Of a DNA stretch of 64,000 nt, positions 44,142 to 52,102 are shown in pieces. The notes beneath the pieces were generated by a model. That model searched no databases, was not told the origin of the DNA, and was given only the letters and a program-made list of their open reading frames with translations. Position 1 is the stretch's first letter. The number at the start of each line of letters is the position of its first letter. The DNA is from Arcicella lustrica (GTDB lineage Bacteria; Bacteroidota; Bacteroidia; Cytophagales; Spirosomataceae), in contig NZ_JAYGIM010000013.1 of NCBI RefSeq assembly GCF_034930985.1, forward strand, positions 124,001 to 188,000, read 5' to 3'. The translations under genes were made by a program, and so were the position numbers.

Positions 44142-44495
44142 ATGGCAGAACACCTAGAAACAGGCAAAAAAGCCGAAGACATCGCAGCCAATTTCCTCAT
44201 TGAAAAAGGCTATCAAATTCTCCACAGAAATTATCGCTACGGTCGAGCAGAAATTGACTTGATTGTACGCAAAGGAATCTTCTTAGTATTCGTCGAAGTA
44301 AAATCTCTTACCAATTTAAAATTCGGAATGCCCGAAATTGGAGTAAACAGACACAAAGTAGCAATGGTAACCAAAGCCGCAGACTTTTATGTGTTTAAAA
44401 ACAATTGGCATCAACAAATTCGTTTTGATATTGTAGCAGTCGTTTTCAAAAACAACATCGTTGAAGTATCACATTTTGAAGATGCTTTTTATTGA
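44142..44495 (+). CDS. yraN: YraN/UPF0102 family nuclease-fold protein
   Basis: A 117-aa protein of the UPF0102 family with the restriction-endonuclease-like PD-(D/E)xK fold. Residues visible are GKKAEDIAANFLIEKGYQIL (E in helix 1), RYGRAEIDLI (D of the active site) and FVEVKSL (E-x-K). The family is widespread, often near rnhB or rsmI, with a role in DNA processing or repair suspected but not settled. Length is normal. It is preceded by a family A repeat and is probably monocistronic; the next gene is on the other strand only 8 nt away. Confidence 0.92.
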   Translation: MAEHLETGKKAEDIAANFLIEKGYQILHRNYRYGRAEIDLIVRKGIFLVFVEVKSLTNLKFGMPEIGVNRHKVAMVTKAADFYVFKNNWHQQIRFDIVAVVFKNNIVEVSHFEDAFY

Positions 44496-44503
44496 TTGGA
44501 AAT

Positions 44504-44992
44504 CTAAATCGCTATTTCTTCAATCAATTGAATAATTTGTGATAGACCTTCTGCATCCACTTCCGAAAAATCATTGAGTTCATCAGAATCCACATCAAGT
44601 ACTAAAAATACTTCTCCGTTTTTATCCTTCGCAGGCAAAACAATTTCAGATTTTGAAGCAGAAGAACAAGCAATATGCCCTGGGAAAGCTTCAACATCTG
44701 GCACAATTACAACTTCTTTGGTCGTATAAGCATGTCCGCAAACTCCTTTATTAAAGTGGATACGAGTACAAGCAATTGGCCCTTGGAAAGGTCCTAACAC
44801 TAATTGATTTTCTTTTTTAAGATAAAATCCAACCCAAAAGAAATTAAAAGCTTCTTTTAAAGCAGCTGAAATATTAGCAAGATTTGCCGTCAAATCGCTT
44901 TCGCCAGAAGTAAGAGCTTTGATTTGTGGCAATAAGCTTTCATAAATTTCTTGACGGTTCGTTGTTGATGGAAGATATAAACTTTCAGACAT
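44504..44992 (-). CDS. msrC: Free methionine-(R)-sulfoxide reductase (GAF domain)
   Basis: GAF-domain enzyme that reduces free Met-(R)-sulfoxide. From ATG 44992 the protein has 162 aa. Three cysteines at C75, C85 and C109 (IACTRIH, GVCGHA, HIACSS) have the 10- and 24-residue spacing of the catalytic cysteines of fRMsr. The central FFWVGFYLKKENQLVLGPFQG and LVLDVDSDELNDFSEVD motifs fit the family. A second start at 45004 would overlap the upstream gene by 8 nt; both are compatible with translational coupling. It forms an operon with the 45.0-45.5 kb gene of unknown function. It may protect against oxidative damage. Confidence 0.93.
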   Translation of the reverse strand: MSESLYLPSTTNRQEIYESLLPQIKALTSGESDLTANLANISAALKEAFNFFWVGFYLKKENQLVLGPFQGPIACTRIHFNKGVCGHAYTTKEVVIVPDVEAFPGHIACSSASKSEIVLPAKDKNGEVFLVLDVDSDELNDFSEVDAEGLSQIIQLIEEIAI

Positions 44993-44996
44993 GGTA

Positions 44997-45491
44997 TTAA
45001 ACACTCGTTGTTTGGAAGTAACGTTTCATCCAGCTTTGAGCTGCACTTACTTGCCAATTATTTTTAAATTCGCCAATATTGGCAACTAGATTATTGAAAA
45101 TTAAGGTTTCAGGATGAATCATTCCTTCTGCTACAAGTGCTTTGATTTTCAACATCTCTACGCTTTGAATAGCATCTTCATGAATAAAAGCGATAGAACG
45201 ATCGAAGAAATTAATATTCATTTCAGCACCAAGTTCTTTTAACCAACGAGTAGAAGCATCTATCGAACAACCAGAAGCTTGATTCTGTACTTCATCCACC
45301 GCTACAACGATAAAGCGATTATGAAATATCTTTACCGAACCCACCAAAGGCACACCATGTGCAGCCCATTGATTTACTTGCGCTTCAAGGGTTTCTTGCA
45401 CATATATAAATTCAGCATCGCTTAAATTTTTATCGGTTTGATACACCCAAACACGGGCATAATCTGGCATTTTTTCAAAAGGAATAAACAT
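44997..45491 (-). CDS. Conserved protein of unknown function, partner of msrC
   Basis: A 164-aa soluble protein that I do not connect to a named family; similar proteins in Bacteroidota are often mislabelled as ABC-transporter ATPases although no Walker motifs are present here. Features are a conserved start (FEKMPDYARVWVYQTDKNLS), a central VAVDEVQNQASGCSIDASTRWLKELG (key GCSIDAS with a single Cys) and a helical C-terminus with FNNLV...GEFKNNW and SWMKRYF. It precedes msrC on the minus strand; the intergenic gap is 4 nt, or an 8-nt overlap with the alternative start. A role linked to redox or methionine metabolism is possible by context only. Confidence 0.75.
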   Translation of the reverse strand: MFIPFEKMPDYARVWVYQTDKNLSDAEFIYVQETLEAQVNQWAAHGVPLVGSVKIFHNRFIVVAVDEVQNQASGCSIDASTRWLKELGAEMNINFFDRSIAFIHEDAIQSVEMLKIKALVAEGMIHPETLIFNNLVANIGEFKNNWQVSAAQSWMKRYFQTTSV

Positions 45492-45643
45492 AGTTTTTGT
45501 GTTTTCTTTTTCACTAAACAGATAATGGATTTTAAGTAAAATCAGTTCCTAAACTGCGGGAAACGATTTAGTGAAAGTTAAGTATTAATTACTTTTGTTC
45601 GTAATCATCTCTCAAATAAGGCACATCGCAAACAAAATTCTAG

Positions 45644-45651
45644 TACTTTTG
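45644..45651 (+). promoter_or_regulatory. -7 promoter element of crtZ
   Basis: TACTTTTG is a full TAnnTTTG match, 53 nt upstream of the crtZ start codon. Confidence 0.5.
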
Positions 45652-45704
45652 GTTAAGACTATAATTGAATTGGATACTGCATTCATCTCATAAACTTAAT
45701 CAAA

Positions 45705-46160
45705 ATGCTTATCAAACTTACTCTATTATTCGGTACTTTTTTGTTGATGGAAGGCACGGCTTGGTTTACACATAAGTACATCATGCACGGTTTTATGTGG
45801 CGTTGGCATCGTTCGCACCATGTGCATCATAATGAAGTGTTAGAAAAAAATGATTTGTTTGCAGTTGTCTTTTCTGCGGTTTCAATCGCTACGATTGCTT
45901 TGGGGAATTTTAATCCAGATTTTTGGTATTTATTTTGGATTGGTCTGGGTGTTACTTTATATGGAATTTTCTACTTTATTTTCCATGATGTAATTGTTCA
46001 TCGCAGAATCAAAATCAAATTTGTGGCAAAACATCCTTATATGAAACGGATTATGAAAGCGCATTACGTTCACCACAAAGTACATGAGCGAGAAGGCGCT
46101 GAAGCGTTTGGTTTTTTGTATGCTCCCAAAAAGTACGAAGACACTAAAGGTAAACCTTAA
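45705..46160 (+). CDS. crtZ: Beta-carotene hydroxylase, CrtZ type
   Basis: Membrane di-iron hydroxylase of the fatty-acid hydroxylase superfamily, 151 aa. It adds 3-hydroxyl groups to beta-ionone rings, giving zeaxanthin. The His clusters that bind iron are in order: HKYIMH, HRSHHVHH, HDVIVH and HYVHHKVH. Hydrophobic helices cover residues 1-17 and 45-95, including TLLFGTFLLMEG. The compact length and WRWHRSHHVHHNE motif distinguish CrtZ from sterol desaturases. No other carotenoid genes are present in the window. It ends overlapping by 4 nt with the convergent exonuclease gene. Confidence 0.92.
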   Translation: MLIKLTLLFGTFLLMEGTAWFTHKYIMHGFMWRWHRSHHVHHNEVLEKNDLFAVVFSAVSIATIALGNFNPDFWYLFWIGLGVTLYGIFYFIFHDVIVHRRIKIKFVAKHPYMKRIMKAHYVHHKVHEREGAEAFGFLYAPKKYEDTKGKP

Positions 46161-46879
46161 ATTCTTTCGATATTTTCTTCTTTTACCAAATCCATATTTT
46201 GGTACTTCAAAAACACTTGAGCTAAAACGATAATGTCTTCTCGACAATAAGATGCAATTTTGGGCAAATCGTTTTCTTTGTGATAAGTAAAGTTCACTTT
46301 ATCTCCCGACAATTCACTTTTACTACTTGGAATATTGAATAAACACGCCAGTAATTCTAGTGAAATGTAGTGTTTTTTATCGCCAAATTTCCACATTTCT
46401 AAAGTATCGAAATGGGCAATCTCCCAAGGTTTTTTTCCTGAAATTTGTAAAGCTTTAGGAATCTCAACACCATTTACTAACATTCTTCTGCACAAGTAGG
46501 GATAATCAAATTCTTTACCGTTATGCGCACAAAAAGCCAATGTGGGTTTGTATTTTTTTTCAATCAAATTTTTGAATTCGTTCAAAATTTGCGTTTCATC
46601 GTCTCCGCTGATAGATTTTACTTTCAGACAAATTTCCTGCTCATCATTCCAATGAAAAAAACCCAAACCAATCGACACAATTTTACCAAACTCTGCATAA
46701 ATTCCTGCACGGTCAAAGTAAAATTCCTCTTCATTTAATTGGCTTGGATTCATCAGAAAACTGGCTTTATGTTGCCACAAAGTTCTCATTCTGTCAGAAA
46801 GTAAATTAAAATTACTTTCGGCAGAAACCGTTTCTATATCGATAAATAATAGGTTTTTAGCAAACTTCTGAAAGTCCAT
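46157..46879 (-). CDS. Predicted 3'-5' exonuclease (PolB-like DEDD fold)
   Basis: A 240-aa protein with the RNase H-like DEDD exonuclease fold resembling the exonuclease domain of family B DNA polymerases. Motif I is LFIDIETVS (DIE near residue 14). A second acidic site follows in FCAHNGKEFDYPYLCRRM, and motif III may be the YCREDIIVLAQVF segment (Y-x3-D). Between them lies the conserved HFDTLEMWKFGDKKHYISLELLACLFNIPS (key DTLEMWKFGD). It probably acts in DNA repair or RNA processing. It stands alone with family A, B and E repeats upstream. Confidence 0.87.
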   Translation of the reverse strand: MDFQKFAKNLLFIDIETVSAESNFNLLSDRMRTLWQHKASFLMNPSQLNEEEFYFDRAGIYAEFGKIVSIGLGFFHWNDEQEICLKVKSISGDDETQILNEFKNLIEKKYKPTLAFCAHNGKEFDYPYLCRRMLVNGVEIPKALQISGKKPWEIAHFDTLEMWKFGDKKHYISLELLACLFNIPSSKSELSGDKVNFTYHKENDLPKIASYCREDIIVLAQVFLKYQNMDLVKEENIERI

Positions 46880-46939
46880 ATAAGCTTTGAGTTATAAGCT
46901 TAAAGCTGTCAGCAATGAGCTATCAGCTTTGAGCAATGT
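46880..46939. repeat. Word-like repeat, family A
   Basis: TATAAGCTTTGAGTTATAAGC and GCTGTCAGCAATGAGCTATC units stand directly upstream of the exonuclease start codon (minus strand). Confidence 0.5.
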
Positions 46940-46950
46940 AGATGTTAATA

Positions 46951-46983
46951 ATTATGAGTTATGAATTATAAATGATGAATTGA
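46951..46983. repeat. Word-like repeat, family E
   Basis: ATTATGAGTTATGAATTATAAATGATGAAT-type units (given in part) lie between the family A and B runs. Confidence 0.45.
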
Positions 46984-46987
46984 TTTA

Positions 46988-47163
46988 CAGATTCTTGTCT
47001 CTTCAATCCTAAAGTCTTGAAGTCCTAAAATCTTTAAGTCAAAAATCTTGCATCTTGCATCTTGCATCTTGTATCTTTAATTTTTAAGTCTTAAAATCAA
47101 AAATATCTTGTCTCTTGCTTCTTGTATCTTCAATCTTAAAGTCCTAAAGTCTTCAAGTCAACA
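46988..47163 (-). repeat. Purine-rich 3' repeat region, family B
   Basis: On the minus strand this begins 12 nt after the stop codon of the 47.2-kb gene with GACTTGAAGACTTTAGGACT, then AAGATACAAGAAGCAAGAGACAAG, followed by a triple GATGCAA tandem. The words and the position relative to the gene match the run after the Fur-family gene. Confidence 0.65.
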
Positions 47164-47175
47164 AATCCCAAAAAA

Positions 47176-47583
47176 CTACTCATGCAAAACACCTTCTAAA
47201 TTCAATTGATTAATAAGCATCAAATTTTCTTCACGAATTGATTCAGGCACAAAGATAAATTTTTTATCAAAAATCTGATTTCCAATATAATAACTCACCC
47301 AATATTCATTATTCAAATGAAAAACATCTGGAGTGATGATTTCTACTTTGATAATTTCTCTTGCAGGTACTTCTTTATAAAAATGTCTGAGTTGAGAAGT
47401 TTTTGTTTCTTTTCCATCTGGATTAATTCCATAACCACGAGAATTCACAAAAACGGTTTCTAAAGGAACAGACAAACGATTGATTAAATACACGTCCCAT
47501 TCTACTTCATTCAATTCGTTAATCTTACGGGCAATGGCAATCTTTACGCCTTCAACATTGGGAAATTCTATATCTTTTTTCAT
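47176..47583 (-). CDS. Conserved protein of unknown function
   Basis: A 135-aa soluble protein of a kind apparently common in Bacteroidota, but I do not recognise a characterised family. It shows a beta-rich pattern: GVKIAIARKI, EWDVYLINRLSVPLETVFVNSRGYG, IIKVEIITPDVFHLNNEYWVSYYIGNQIFDKKFIFVPESI (key residues VYLIN, NSRGYG and EYWVSYYIG). The alternating strands suggest an immunoglobulin-like or C2-like sandwich. It follows lipB in the same direction (gap 90 nt containing family A repeats) and could be co-transcribed. No function can be stated. Confidence 0.75.
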   Translation of the reverse strand: MKKDIEFPNVEGVKIAIARKINELNEVEWDVYLINRLSVPLETVFVNSRGYGINPDGKETKTSQLRHFYKEVPAREIIKVEIITPDVFHLNNEYWVSYYIGNQIFDKKFIFVPESIREENLMLINQLNLEGVLHE

Positions 47584-47594
47584 TGGTTAATTTA

Positions 47595-47677
47595 TAAGCT
47601 GTCAGCTTTCGGACATCGGATGCCAGCTTTTAATATATTTAAAAACCGAAAGCTGACATCCGAAATCCGAAAGCTAA
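47595..47677. repeat. Word-like repeat, family A, fold-back arrangement
   Basis: GCTGTCAGCTTTCGG and its near-complement CCGAAAGCTGACA, with extra GACATCGGATGCC and CATCCGAAATCCG words, fill the gap between lipB and the next gene. The lipB stop codon lies within its edge. Confidence 0.6.
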
Positions 47678-48390
47678 CTATTCATTGCTTCTATCTCAAA
47701 AATATCTTTTAAATGTTTCGCCATTCTATCAGAAACGGCTTGGAAATCTTGGGGTTTTCCTAATTCTTGTTCAATAGATGTAACGGCTTTGTCTTCAATT
47801 CCACAAGGAACAATGTGTTTGAAATAATTCAAATCTGTATTTACATTCAATGCAAAACCGTGCATTGTTACCCAGCGACTAGCTTTTACGCCCATGGCAC
47901 AAATTTTCCTTGGATTTTTCTGTTCGAGATGGTCAACCCAAACGCCAGTTAAACCTTGGATTCTTCCAGCATCAATACCAAAATCCGAACAAGTACGAAT
48001 CACGGCTTCTTCCAAAAAACGCATGTATTTATGAATATCTGTAAAGAAATTCTCTAAATCAAAAATCGGATAACCGACCAATTGTCCTTTCCCGTGATAA
48101 GTAATATCGCCCCCACGATTGATTTTATAATACTTGGCTTCATATTGTTCCAAAGTATTTTCATCTAACAAAAGATGTTCAGGCTTACCACTTTTGCCTA
48201 AAGTATAAACATGTGGGTGTTCACAGAAAAGTAAGTAATTGGGCGTTAATTCCTGTTTATCAACCTCTAAATGTTTATTGTTTAGTTTTATGGCAACAAT
48301 TTCTGCATGGAGTTTCTCTTGATAATCCCATGCAGTTTGGTAATCTATTAATCCCAGATTCTGGAAAATTACATTTTTATTCTGAATCAC
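47674..48390 (-). CDS. lipB: Octanoyltransferase
   Basis: Transfers octanoyl from acyl carrier protein to lipoyl domains, the first step of lipoate biosynthesis in the cytoplasm. The 238 aa include RGGDITYHGKGQLVGYP (residues 92-108), the conserved lysine K169 in AMGVKASRWVTMHG and the catalytic C196 in HIVPCGIEDKAVTS, equivalent to the Lys-Cys dyad of E. coli LipB. The start must be GTG 48390, since an in-frame TAG lies four codons upstream of it. It lies 1.0 kb from lpd, whose dehydrogenase complexes need lipoate, although a gene of unknown function stands between them. Confidence 0.95.
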   Translation of the reverse strand: MIQNKNVIFQNLGLIDYQTAWDYQEKLHAEIVAIKLNNKHLEVDKQELTPNYLLFCEHPHVYTLGKSGKPEHLLLDENTLEQYEAKYYKINRGGDITYHGKGQLVGYPIFDLENFFTDIHKYMRFLEEAVIRTCSDFGIDAGRIQGLTGVWVDHLEQKNPRKICAMGVKASRWVTMHGFALNVNTDLNYFKHIVPCGIEDKAVTSIEQELGKPQDFQAVSDRMAKHLKDIFEIEAMNS

Positions 48391-48577
48391 TTTCTTCTAA
48401 TTTATCATCCACACTAAGGTTAATTAACGCATTTTCAGTACTTATGGTTTCGCTTAAAAATCTTCTTTAAAATTACACTTTTGCATAAAAACATACCTAA
48501 ATTTCATTTTCAAAGCAAGATAAATGTATTTCTTTGTTTTAATACTTTATAAATCACAAAAACTACTCATCAATATT

Positions 48578-48623
48578 CATCAAAAAAGGTCGTTGATATT
48601 GTAATCAATGACCTTTTTTGATG
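48578..48623 (-). terminator. Terminator of the 48.6-kb secreted protein gene
   Basis: A stem of about 20 bp with one mismatch encloses a 6-nt loop, 22 nt after the stop codon on the minus strand. The A/T-runs within the arms would permit termination both ways. Confidence 0.8.
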
Positions 48624-48644
48624 CTTGAGAAAAAATAACTATAA

Positions 48645-49244
48645 TTAATCCAGAGTGAAAAGTAAACTATAATCCCCCTCATTACCCTTACCTTTTAGGT
48701 TTGGTATTATTATACATCCATAAATATTTAATTTATCTCCTTGCTCTAACACTTCTATTTCAACATTATTTCTTTGCTTTTTTACCCATTTTGAAGCTTT
48801 AAATTCTCTTAAAGAATGTTTTGACAAAATTTTGCTAAGACAAGGGTTGTCATAATTATAGTTATCAGTTTTGAAAGAACCGAAAAGTGGAGATGTTACC
48901 AGATATAAAACATTGTCCAATTCAAAGTATCCATTGATGGTCATCTTCCTGTATTTAAAAAAATCACTTTCACAAATTACTACCTCAAAAGCCTTTTCAT
49001 CTCCTTTGCCAGCAACTCCATGTCTGGTCTCTTCAAGCAAAACAATTGCAGTCTTTTTACTGGTAAGATTTTCTATAATCTGTGGATTAAGGGAATATAC
49101 CTTTTGGATATACCCTCTCAATGATTTTGTCGTTGTTGAATCTGCAATTGTTAACTGAGCAATATCACATTGTGCTTGCACATTAGTTATCGTATTCCAC
49201 ATTGTGAAGAATAAGAAAATTAGATAGAAAATTTGCTTTTTCAT
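48645..49244 (-). CDS. Secreted protein of unknown function
   Basis: A 199-aa protein with a signal peptide (residues 1-24, IFYLIFLFFTMWNTITNVQA, cleavage before Gln-Cys). The Cys after the cleavage site is at the second mature position, so it is not a clear lipobox. The mature part is soluble-looking, with four other Cys residues (C88, C133, C176 region), a SKKTAIVLLEETRHG strand, FFKYRKMTINGYFELDNVLYLVTSP and a C-terminal LLFTLD. I do not recognise a family. It stands alone between lipB and lpd with terminators on both sides. Codon use looks like that of its neighbours. Confidence 0.65.
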   Translation of the reverse strand: MKKQIFYLIFLFFTMWNTITNVQAQCDIAQLTIADSTTTKSLRGYIQKVYSLNPQIIENLTSKKTAIVLLEETRHGVAGKGDEKAFEVVICESDFFKYRKMTINGYFELDNVLYLVTSPLFGSFKTDNYNYDNPCLSKILSKHSLREFKASKWVKKQRNNVEIEVLEQGDKLNIYGCIIIPNLKGKGNEGDYSLLFTLD

Positions 49245-49284
49245 GATTTTAAAATTTTAATGTAAGATGTTAGCATTTGAAACC

Positions 49285-49342
49285 TGTAACACGAGTTTCC
49301 AACTCGTGCGTGAATAATAACGAGCTGGAAACTCGTGTTACA
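49285..49342. repeat. Palindromic element, family C, copy 2
   Basis: TGTAACACGAGTTTCCAACTC and its inverted partner (with one base difference, GAGCTGGAAACTCGTGTTACA) fold into a stem of about 23 bp. The core ACGAGTTTCCAACTCGT is identical to copy 1 at 26130. It lies between the lpd terminator and the secreted-protein gene. Confidence 0.75.
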
Positions 49343-49373
49343 AAAAAATCCCTTCTCCAAAAGAAAAGGGATT
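49342..49373 (-). terminator. Terminator of lpd
   Basis: AATCCCTT and AAGGGATT pair around an 11-nt loop, with seven T residues after it on the minus strand, 27 nt after the lpd stop codon. Confidence 0.8.
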
Positions 49374-49400
49374 CGACTATCTGATTTATACTTATTTTTC

Positions 49401-50795
49401 TTATAAATCCACTGCACAACCATAAGCTGCTTCAGTTGCTCCTTTGATAGCTTCTGAAATGGTTGGGTGTGGGTGAATAGCTGTCATGATTTCGTGAGCA
49501 GTCGTTTCTAATTTACGAGCTACTACTACTTCTGCAATCATTTCAGTTACGTTGTAGCCAATCATGTGCGCTCCTAAGAATTCGCCATATTTAGCATCAA
49601 AAATTACTTTTACGAAACCGTCTCTAGCACCAGCCGCAGTAGCTTTACCAGATGCTACAAATGGGAATTTCCCAACTTTGATTTCATAACCTGCTTCTTT
49701 CGCTTTCTTTTCAGTTAAACCTACTGAAGCTATTTCTGGAGTACAGTAGGTACAGCCCGGAATGTTTGAATAATCTAAAGGTTCAACTTTATGTCCTGAA
49801 ATTTTCTCAACACAAATGATACCTTCTGCCGAAGCAACGTGTGCTAAAGCTGGTCCAGGCGTAACATCACCAATTGCAAAATAGCCTGGAATGTTGGTTT
49901 CATACCATTGGTTTACTAAGATTTTACCTTTATCTGTAATAATACCAACTTCTTCTAAACCAATATTTTCAAGGTTTGAAATAACACCTGCTGCTGATAA
50001 TACGATGTCTGAATCAATCGTGATATTTCCATTTGGTGTTTTTACTGATACTTTACAACCTTCGCCAGTAGTATCTACAGATTCAACTGAAGAGTTTGTA
50101 TGAATATCAATTCCTAATTTTTTATATTGTTTCGCTAATTCTTTTGAAACGTCTTCGTCTTCAACAGGAACAACGTTTGGTAAAAATTCTACAATCGTTA
50201 CTTTCGTTCCCATTGCGGCATATACATAAGCAAATTCAACGCCGATTGCACCAGAACCAATTACAACCAATGATTTAGGTTGTGTTTCTAATGACATCGC
50301 TTTGCGGTAGTCAATTACTTTTACGCCATCAATTGGAATATTTGGTAAAGCTCTTGCTCTTGCTCCAGTAGCAATCATGATGTTTTTTGCATCATAAACT
50401 GTTACTTTTCCGTCAGCAGCCGTTACTTCAACTTTTTTGTTTTTCAAGGCTTTTCCGTTACCCATGATTACGTCAATTTTGTTCTTTTTCATTAAGAATT
50501 GAACACCTTTTGACATAGAATCGGCAACACCACGAGAACGCTTAATGACTGCTCCAAAATCGGCATGAGATTCAGAAACCGTGATTCCGTAATCGGCAGC
50601 GTGTTTGATGTATTCAAATACTTGTGCAGATTTTAGTAATGCCTTAGTAGGAATACAACCCCAGTTCAGACAGATACCACCTAAAGACTCACGCTCCACT
50701 ACCGCACATTTCAAACCCAATTGCGAAGCACGGATTGCCGCTACATATCCACCAGGACCTGAGCCAATCACGATTAAATCATAAACTTGTGCCAT
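49401..50795 (-). CDS. lpdA: Dihydrolipoyl dehydrogenase (E3)
   Basis: Flavoprotein that reoxidises dihydrolipoamide in 2-oxoacid dehydrogenase complexes and the glycine cleavage system. The 464 aa have the FAD motif DLIVIGSGPGGYVAA (residues 6-20), the redox disulfide C42/C47 in GGICLNWGCIPTK, the NAD motif VVIGSGAIGVEFAYVYAAMG and the active-site His in IHPHPTISEAI. It is monocistronic with its own promoter and terminator, as is common for shared E3 genes. The lipoate-synthesis gene lipB is nearby. Confidence 0.97.
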   Translation of the reverse strand: MAQVYDLIVIGSGPGGYVAAIRASQLGLKCAVVERESLGGICLNWGCIPTKALLKSAQVFEYIKHAADYGITVSESHADFGAVIKRSRGVADSMSKGVQFLMKKNKIDVIMGNGKALKNKKVEVTAADGKVTVYDAKNIMIATGARARALPNIPIDGVKVIDYRKAMSLETQPKSLVVIGSGAIGVEFAYVYAAMGTKVTIVEFLPNVVPVEDEDVSKELAKQYKKLGIDIHTNSSVESVDTTGEGCKVSVKTPNGNITIDSDIVLSAAGVISNLENIGLEEVGIITDKGKILVNQWYETNIPGYFAIGDVTPGPALAHVASAEGIICVEKISGHKVEPLDYSNIPGCTYCTPEIASVGLTEKKAKEAGYEIKVGKFPFVASGKATAAGARDGFVKVIFDAKYGEFLGAHMIGYNVTEMIAEVVVARKLETTAHEIMTAIHPHPTISEAIKGATEAAYGCAVDL

Positions 50796-50836
50796 TTAAT
50801 TTTTATTTTTTAAGGGTAATTTCAAATTTTATGCTA

Positions 50837-50844
50837 CAAAGATA
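50837..50844 (-). promoter_or_regulatory. -7 promoter element of lpdA
   Basis: The minus strand reads TATCTTTG, a TAnnTTTG match, about 41 nt before the start codon. Confidence 0.5.
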
Positions 50845-51011
50845 AGGATAAGCGGGGAATTGAAAGGAGCTTAGCAAGAAGTTTTTAGCCGAAGTATCAG
50901 TACATCTACTTTATCTCTCTAAGTTTTGTCTTAAAAAAAATGCTCTCCAACAAGATTTTTCCTTACATTAGTCTAACGATAAACACTATTTTTTGATTCC
51001 CTATTGAAACA

Positions 51012-51935
51012 ATGGAAAATATTTCAAAAAGCTCTTTTGAAGAAACCAGTTACCTCTCTCATGAATCTTGGTTTGCCAAACAGTATCCCGATCAAGAAAA
51101 ACGCTTGAATACCATTCGTAAATGGCAAAAAAGTATTGAAGATAATACGATAGATTACTGGCTTCATCAACGTTTATTTGACCTTGCCAATCCTTTAATT
51201 AATTCAAATGACCATTGGCTAACCGTGGGCGATGGCTACGGTTTTGATGCAAATTATTTTGCTAGAAATGGATGTAAAGTAATGGCTACAGATATCGGCG
51301 GAGCATTTTTGCCTTTAGTAAAAGCACAAAAATTGATTGATGATTTTTCGGTAGAAAACGTTGAAAAACTCTCTTTTGACGACAATTCTTTCGATTATGT
51401 TTTTTGTAAAGAAGCTTATCACCATTTTCCAAGGGCTTATTTGGGTGTTTATGAAATGATTAGAGTAGCCAAAAAAGCCATCATTTTGGCTGAACCACAA
51501 GACCCATTGACCAAAATGCCTTTGATGCTTGCGGTTAAAAATATCCTCGACCGTTTCGACCCCACCATTTTACAGAAGTATTGGAAAAATCGTTACTCTT
51601 TTGAAGAAGTTGGCAATTATGTCTTTAAACTTTCGGACAGGGAAATGGAAAAAATAGCAATGGGCATGAATTTACCAGCAATCGCCTTTAAAGGAATTAA
51701 TAATTCTTATTGGAAAGCTGGTCTTGATACAGAAATTGCCAATAATACTTCGGCGGCTTTTCGTAAAATCCAGTCGAAACTTCGTAGAGATAATTTACTT
51801 TGTAAACTCGGTATTTTGCCTTACCAAGTGCTGAGTGCGGTTATTTTCAAAACCTTGCCGACTCAGGAGACCATCACAAAATTGAAAAATGAAGGATATT
51901 TGTATTACGAGTTTCCTAAAAATCCTTATTTATAA
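51012..51935 (+). CDS. Class I SAM-dependent methyltransferase
   Basis: A 307-aa cytoplasmic methyltransferase. The SAM-binding motif I is WLTVGDGYGFDANYFARNG (key VGDGYG near residue 72), with motif II acidic MATDIGG and motif IV FDYVFCKEAYHHFPRA. The C-terminal half is unusual in length, holding a helical region (PTILQKYWKNRYSFEEVGNYVFKLSDREMEKIAMGM, key residues WKNRYSF) and a basic segment around AAFRKIQSKLRRDNLL. Proteins of this kind modify small molecules, lipids or sugars. No neighbouring pathway points to a substrate. It is a single gene with a strong terminator. Confidence 0.85.
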   Translation: MENISKSSFEETSYLSHESWFAKQYPDQEKRLNTIRKWQKSIEDNTIDYWLHQRLFDLANPLINSNDHWLTVGDGYGFDANYFARNGCKVMATDIGGAFLPLVKAQKLIDDFSVENVEKLSFDDNSFDYVFCKEAYHHFPRAYLGVYEMIRVAKKAIILAEPQDPLTKMPLMLAVKNILDRFDPTILQKYWKNRYSFEEVGNYVFKLSDREMEKIAMGMNLPAIAFKGINNSYWKAGLDTEIANNTSAAFRKIQSKLRRDNLLCKLGILPYQVLSAVIFKTLPTQETITKLKNEGYLYYEFPKNPYL

Positions 51936-51955
51936 AAGCAAGAAACATTTCATGA

Positions 51956-51996
51956 CAAAGCCTTCTAATTCAAAAATTTAGAAGGCTTTGTTTTTT
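51956..51996 (+). terminator. Terminator of the methyltransferase gene
   Basis: The perfect 13-bp stem CAAAGCCTTCTAA / TTAGAAGGCTTTG (51956-51968 and 51978-51990) is followed by TTTTTT. Confidence 0.85.
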
Positions 51997-52102
51997 CTAG
52001 CTATCTTTGTCAATGGAAGTTTCTAAATGGTTTTTGTATGAATCATCTTCGATTTAATTACTCTTCAGAACTGACATTTACGAAATTAAAATACTTTAAC
52101 GC

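Noticed and set aside
48391..48480. Short acidic frame upstream of lipB (about 27 codons, ending DKLEESDSE)
   Set aside because: No start codon of usual type, no ribosome site and no family resemblance; length too short to support.
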